DNA of 33,315 bases from Kineosphaera limosa NBRC 100340. GTDB lineage: Bacteria > Actinomycetota > Actinomycetes > Actinomycetales > Dermatophilaceae. The notes beneath the pieces are model-generated. The model ran no database searches, was not told where the DNA came from, and saw only the letters and a program-made list of their open reading frames with translations. The translations under genes and the position numbers were made by a program. Shown piece after piece: positions 32,142-33,315 of the stretch; positions within the stretch are counted from its first letter, which is position 1; every line of letters begins with the position of its first letter. The stretch lies in NCBI RefSeq assembly GCF_000298215.1, contig NZ_BAHD01000070.1, positions 1 to 33,315 on the forward strand. Direction: 5' to 3'.

Positions 32142-33183
32142 ATGACGATGAATGCCCTGATCGGCGCGCGGTCGGTGCTGGCGGACGGGGCGGCCTCTCC
32201 CGTTCCTGGCGTGACTACGAGCGGCTACGCCGACTCCGGATCGGTGCTCCCCGGCGGCGGGACGCCCACTCCGACTCCTGGCGTGACGAGCGGATCGGCG
32301 CTGGTGTTGCCGATCCGCCCCGGCGGCATCTTCACGGTCCGCGAGGCGCGTGCCCTGGGGGTCAGTCCGGAGGAGCTTGCCGACCCCGCGCTGCAGCGAC
32401 CGTTACGGGGCGTGCGCTCGTTCTCGCAGCTCACCGAGTTGGCCGACCGCTGCCGGGCGGTGCTGGCGGTCGCGCCACCGGGGAGTGCGATCTCCCACAT
32501 CACGGCCGCGCACCTGCACGGGCTGTGGCTGCCGACGATCGAGGACGGCCCGGTGCACATCATCCGTCCGGCCGAGACCGGCCGCGTGCGTCGCCCGCAA
32601 GTCCGGGATCACGAGGGGCAGGGCGGGCGCAAGGTCGTCGAGCTCGATGGGCTCCCGGTCGTCGCACCCGCCGACACCTGGGCCGATCTGCACAGCACGC
32701 TGACCCTGCCCAACCTCGTGGCCGCCGGCGACGGGATCGCCCAGGACCTCGAGTCATTGGAGTCGCTGCGCCACGCCTTGGCCTGGCGCCAGAGCAAGCG
32801 GTACCGCGGCGTCGTTCGGGTGCGCAATGCGCTTGGTCGGGTGCGCGTCGGCTCGCGATCGCGACTGGAGTCCATGACGCGGTGGGTGGTCGTCAACGGT
32901 GGGCTGCCCGAGCCGGAGCTCAAATTTCGACATCGTCGACCGGGCCGGCACCTGGCTGGCCACCGGCGACCTGGTGTGGCCCAAGCAACGGGTGTGTGCC
33001 GAGGTGCAAAGCAACGAACATCACCCGGAGGAGGATCGGCCCATCGACGAGGGGCGCCGGCGCGACCTGGAGTACGAGAGGTGGTACGTCGCTTTCATGT
33101 ACCCCGAGGACATCTTTGTCGCCAAGAGAGCCAGTACCTTCGTCAACGTCCTGGGTCAGGAGCTCCGCCGTCGATCCCCATGA
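32142..33183 (+). pseudogene. frameshifted gene, AbiEi/DUF559-like layout
   Basis: The first frame from ATG 32142 encodes about 260 residues: a low-complexity Gly/Thr/Pro linker, FTVREARALGVSPEEL (winged-helix-like), ISHITAAHLHGLWLP, GLPVVAPADTWADL and GSRSRLESMTRWVVVNGGLPEPELK. This is the usual layout of actinobacterial AbiEi-like proteins with a C-terminal nuclease-fold domain. The expected continuation (FDIVDRAGTWLATGDLVWP, then RVCAEVQ and GRRRDLEYERWYVAFMYPEDIF) lies in a second frame ending at 33183. One extra T near 32925-32930 explains the shift. The putative nuclease motif (EYDG..H in relatives) reads EVQSNEHH, so the gene may already have been decaying. It could also be a sequencing error. 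Confidence 0.6.
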
Positions 33184-33192
33184 CCGCCCCGG

Positions 33193-33308
33193 GGTCGAGT
33201 CGTCACTTTGGGGGGCTGGTGGGCACTTTGTGTCTGGCGAGTGGTCGCTTTGGGGCTCGGGTGGTCGGTTGGGAGTGACGGTTCGTCCGTGGAAGTGACG
33301 ATTCGGCC
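33193..33308. repeat. degenerate 16-bp intergenic repeat, three copies
   Basis: A unit close to AAGTGACGAYTCGRCC occurs as GGTCGAGTCGTCACTT on the reverse strand at 33193-33208, and forward as GAGTGACGGTTCGTCC (33273-33288) and AAGTGACGATTCGGCC (33293-33308). The G/T-rich stretch between them has looser CACTTTGGG-like units about 20 bases apart. Confidence 0.5.
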
Positions 33309-33315
33309 GGTGGGG

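Noticed and set aside
1-33315. CRISPR arrays, tRNA or rRNA genes, insertion sequences, phage genes
   Set aside because: I looked for regular spaced repeats, tRNA-like arms and transposase motifs and saw none. By-eye inspection cannot exclude a small RNA.

Overview
High-GC (roughly 65-70%) actinobacterial chromosome with strong GC3 bias and frequent GTG starts. It carries the late genes of a flagellar regulon: flagellins, fliD, fliS, a fliT-like gene, flgK and flgL. The gene content fits a motile member of the Actinomycetia (Dermatophilaceae-, Kineosporiaceae- or Actinoplanes-like). I cannot name the genus from sequence alone. I see no rRNA, tRNA, CRISPR array, transposase or phage gene.

Layout. 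(1) 704-4208: a divergent flagellin-like gene with an Ala/Pro-rich tail, followed by two glycosyltransferase-like proteins whose catalytic motifs are all replaced. (2) 4556-11785: genes with no visible link to motility. These are a 1154-residue protein of unknown function, a DUF3263-type protein, a metzincin protease, a secreted repeat protein (predicted beta-solenoid), an intact Uma2-type gene, an internally deleted Uma2-type gene, and the tail of a third. (3) 11957-18244: a second flagellin broken by one base at an A6 tract, a secreted Ig/TIG-repeat protein, and a subtilisin-like protease with related TIG repeats. (4) 18255-25273: a CDP-glycerol glycerophosphotransferase-like gene on the minus strand, diverging from a tight five-gene operon. 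The operon holds a TagD-type cytidylyltransferase fused to a Gfo/Idh/MocA oxidoreductase, three glycosyltransferases with intact motifs and a small unknown protein. (5) 25417-31000: the canonical flagellin, fliD, fliS, a fliT-like gene, flgK and flgL. (6) 31137-33315: an alpha/beta hydrolase, a frameshifted gene and a short intergenic repeat.

How the genes fit together. Reading upstream regions by eye, I find a recurring element, CTCA-N16-GCCGAT, 33-129 bases before eight genes. It resembles the FliA (sigma-28) promoter described for motile actinomycetes. It precedes both flagellin-like genes, the canonical flagellin, flgK, the TIG-repeat protein, the TIG-repeat subtilase, the degenerate glycosyltransferase pair and the polyol/glycosyltransferase operon. 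I did not find it before the non-motility genes. I infer one late flagellar regulon that also makes filament-decorating glycans or polyol phosphates and secreted TIG proteins. The most unusual part is the paired duplication: GT-A and GT-B occur once with intact motifs near the canonical flagellin and once with all motifs lost beside the aberrant flagellin, both copies still open and with ribosome binding sites.
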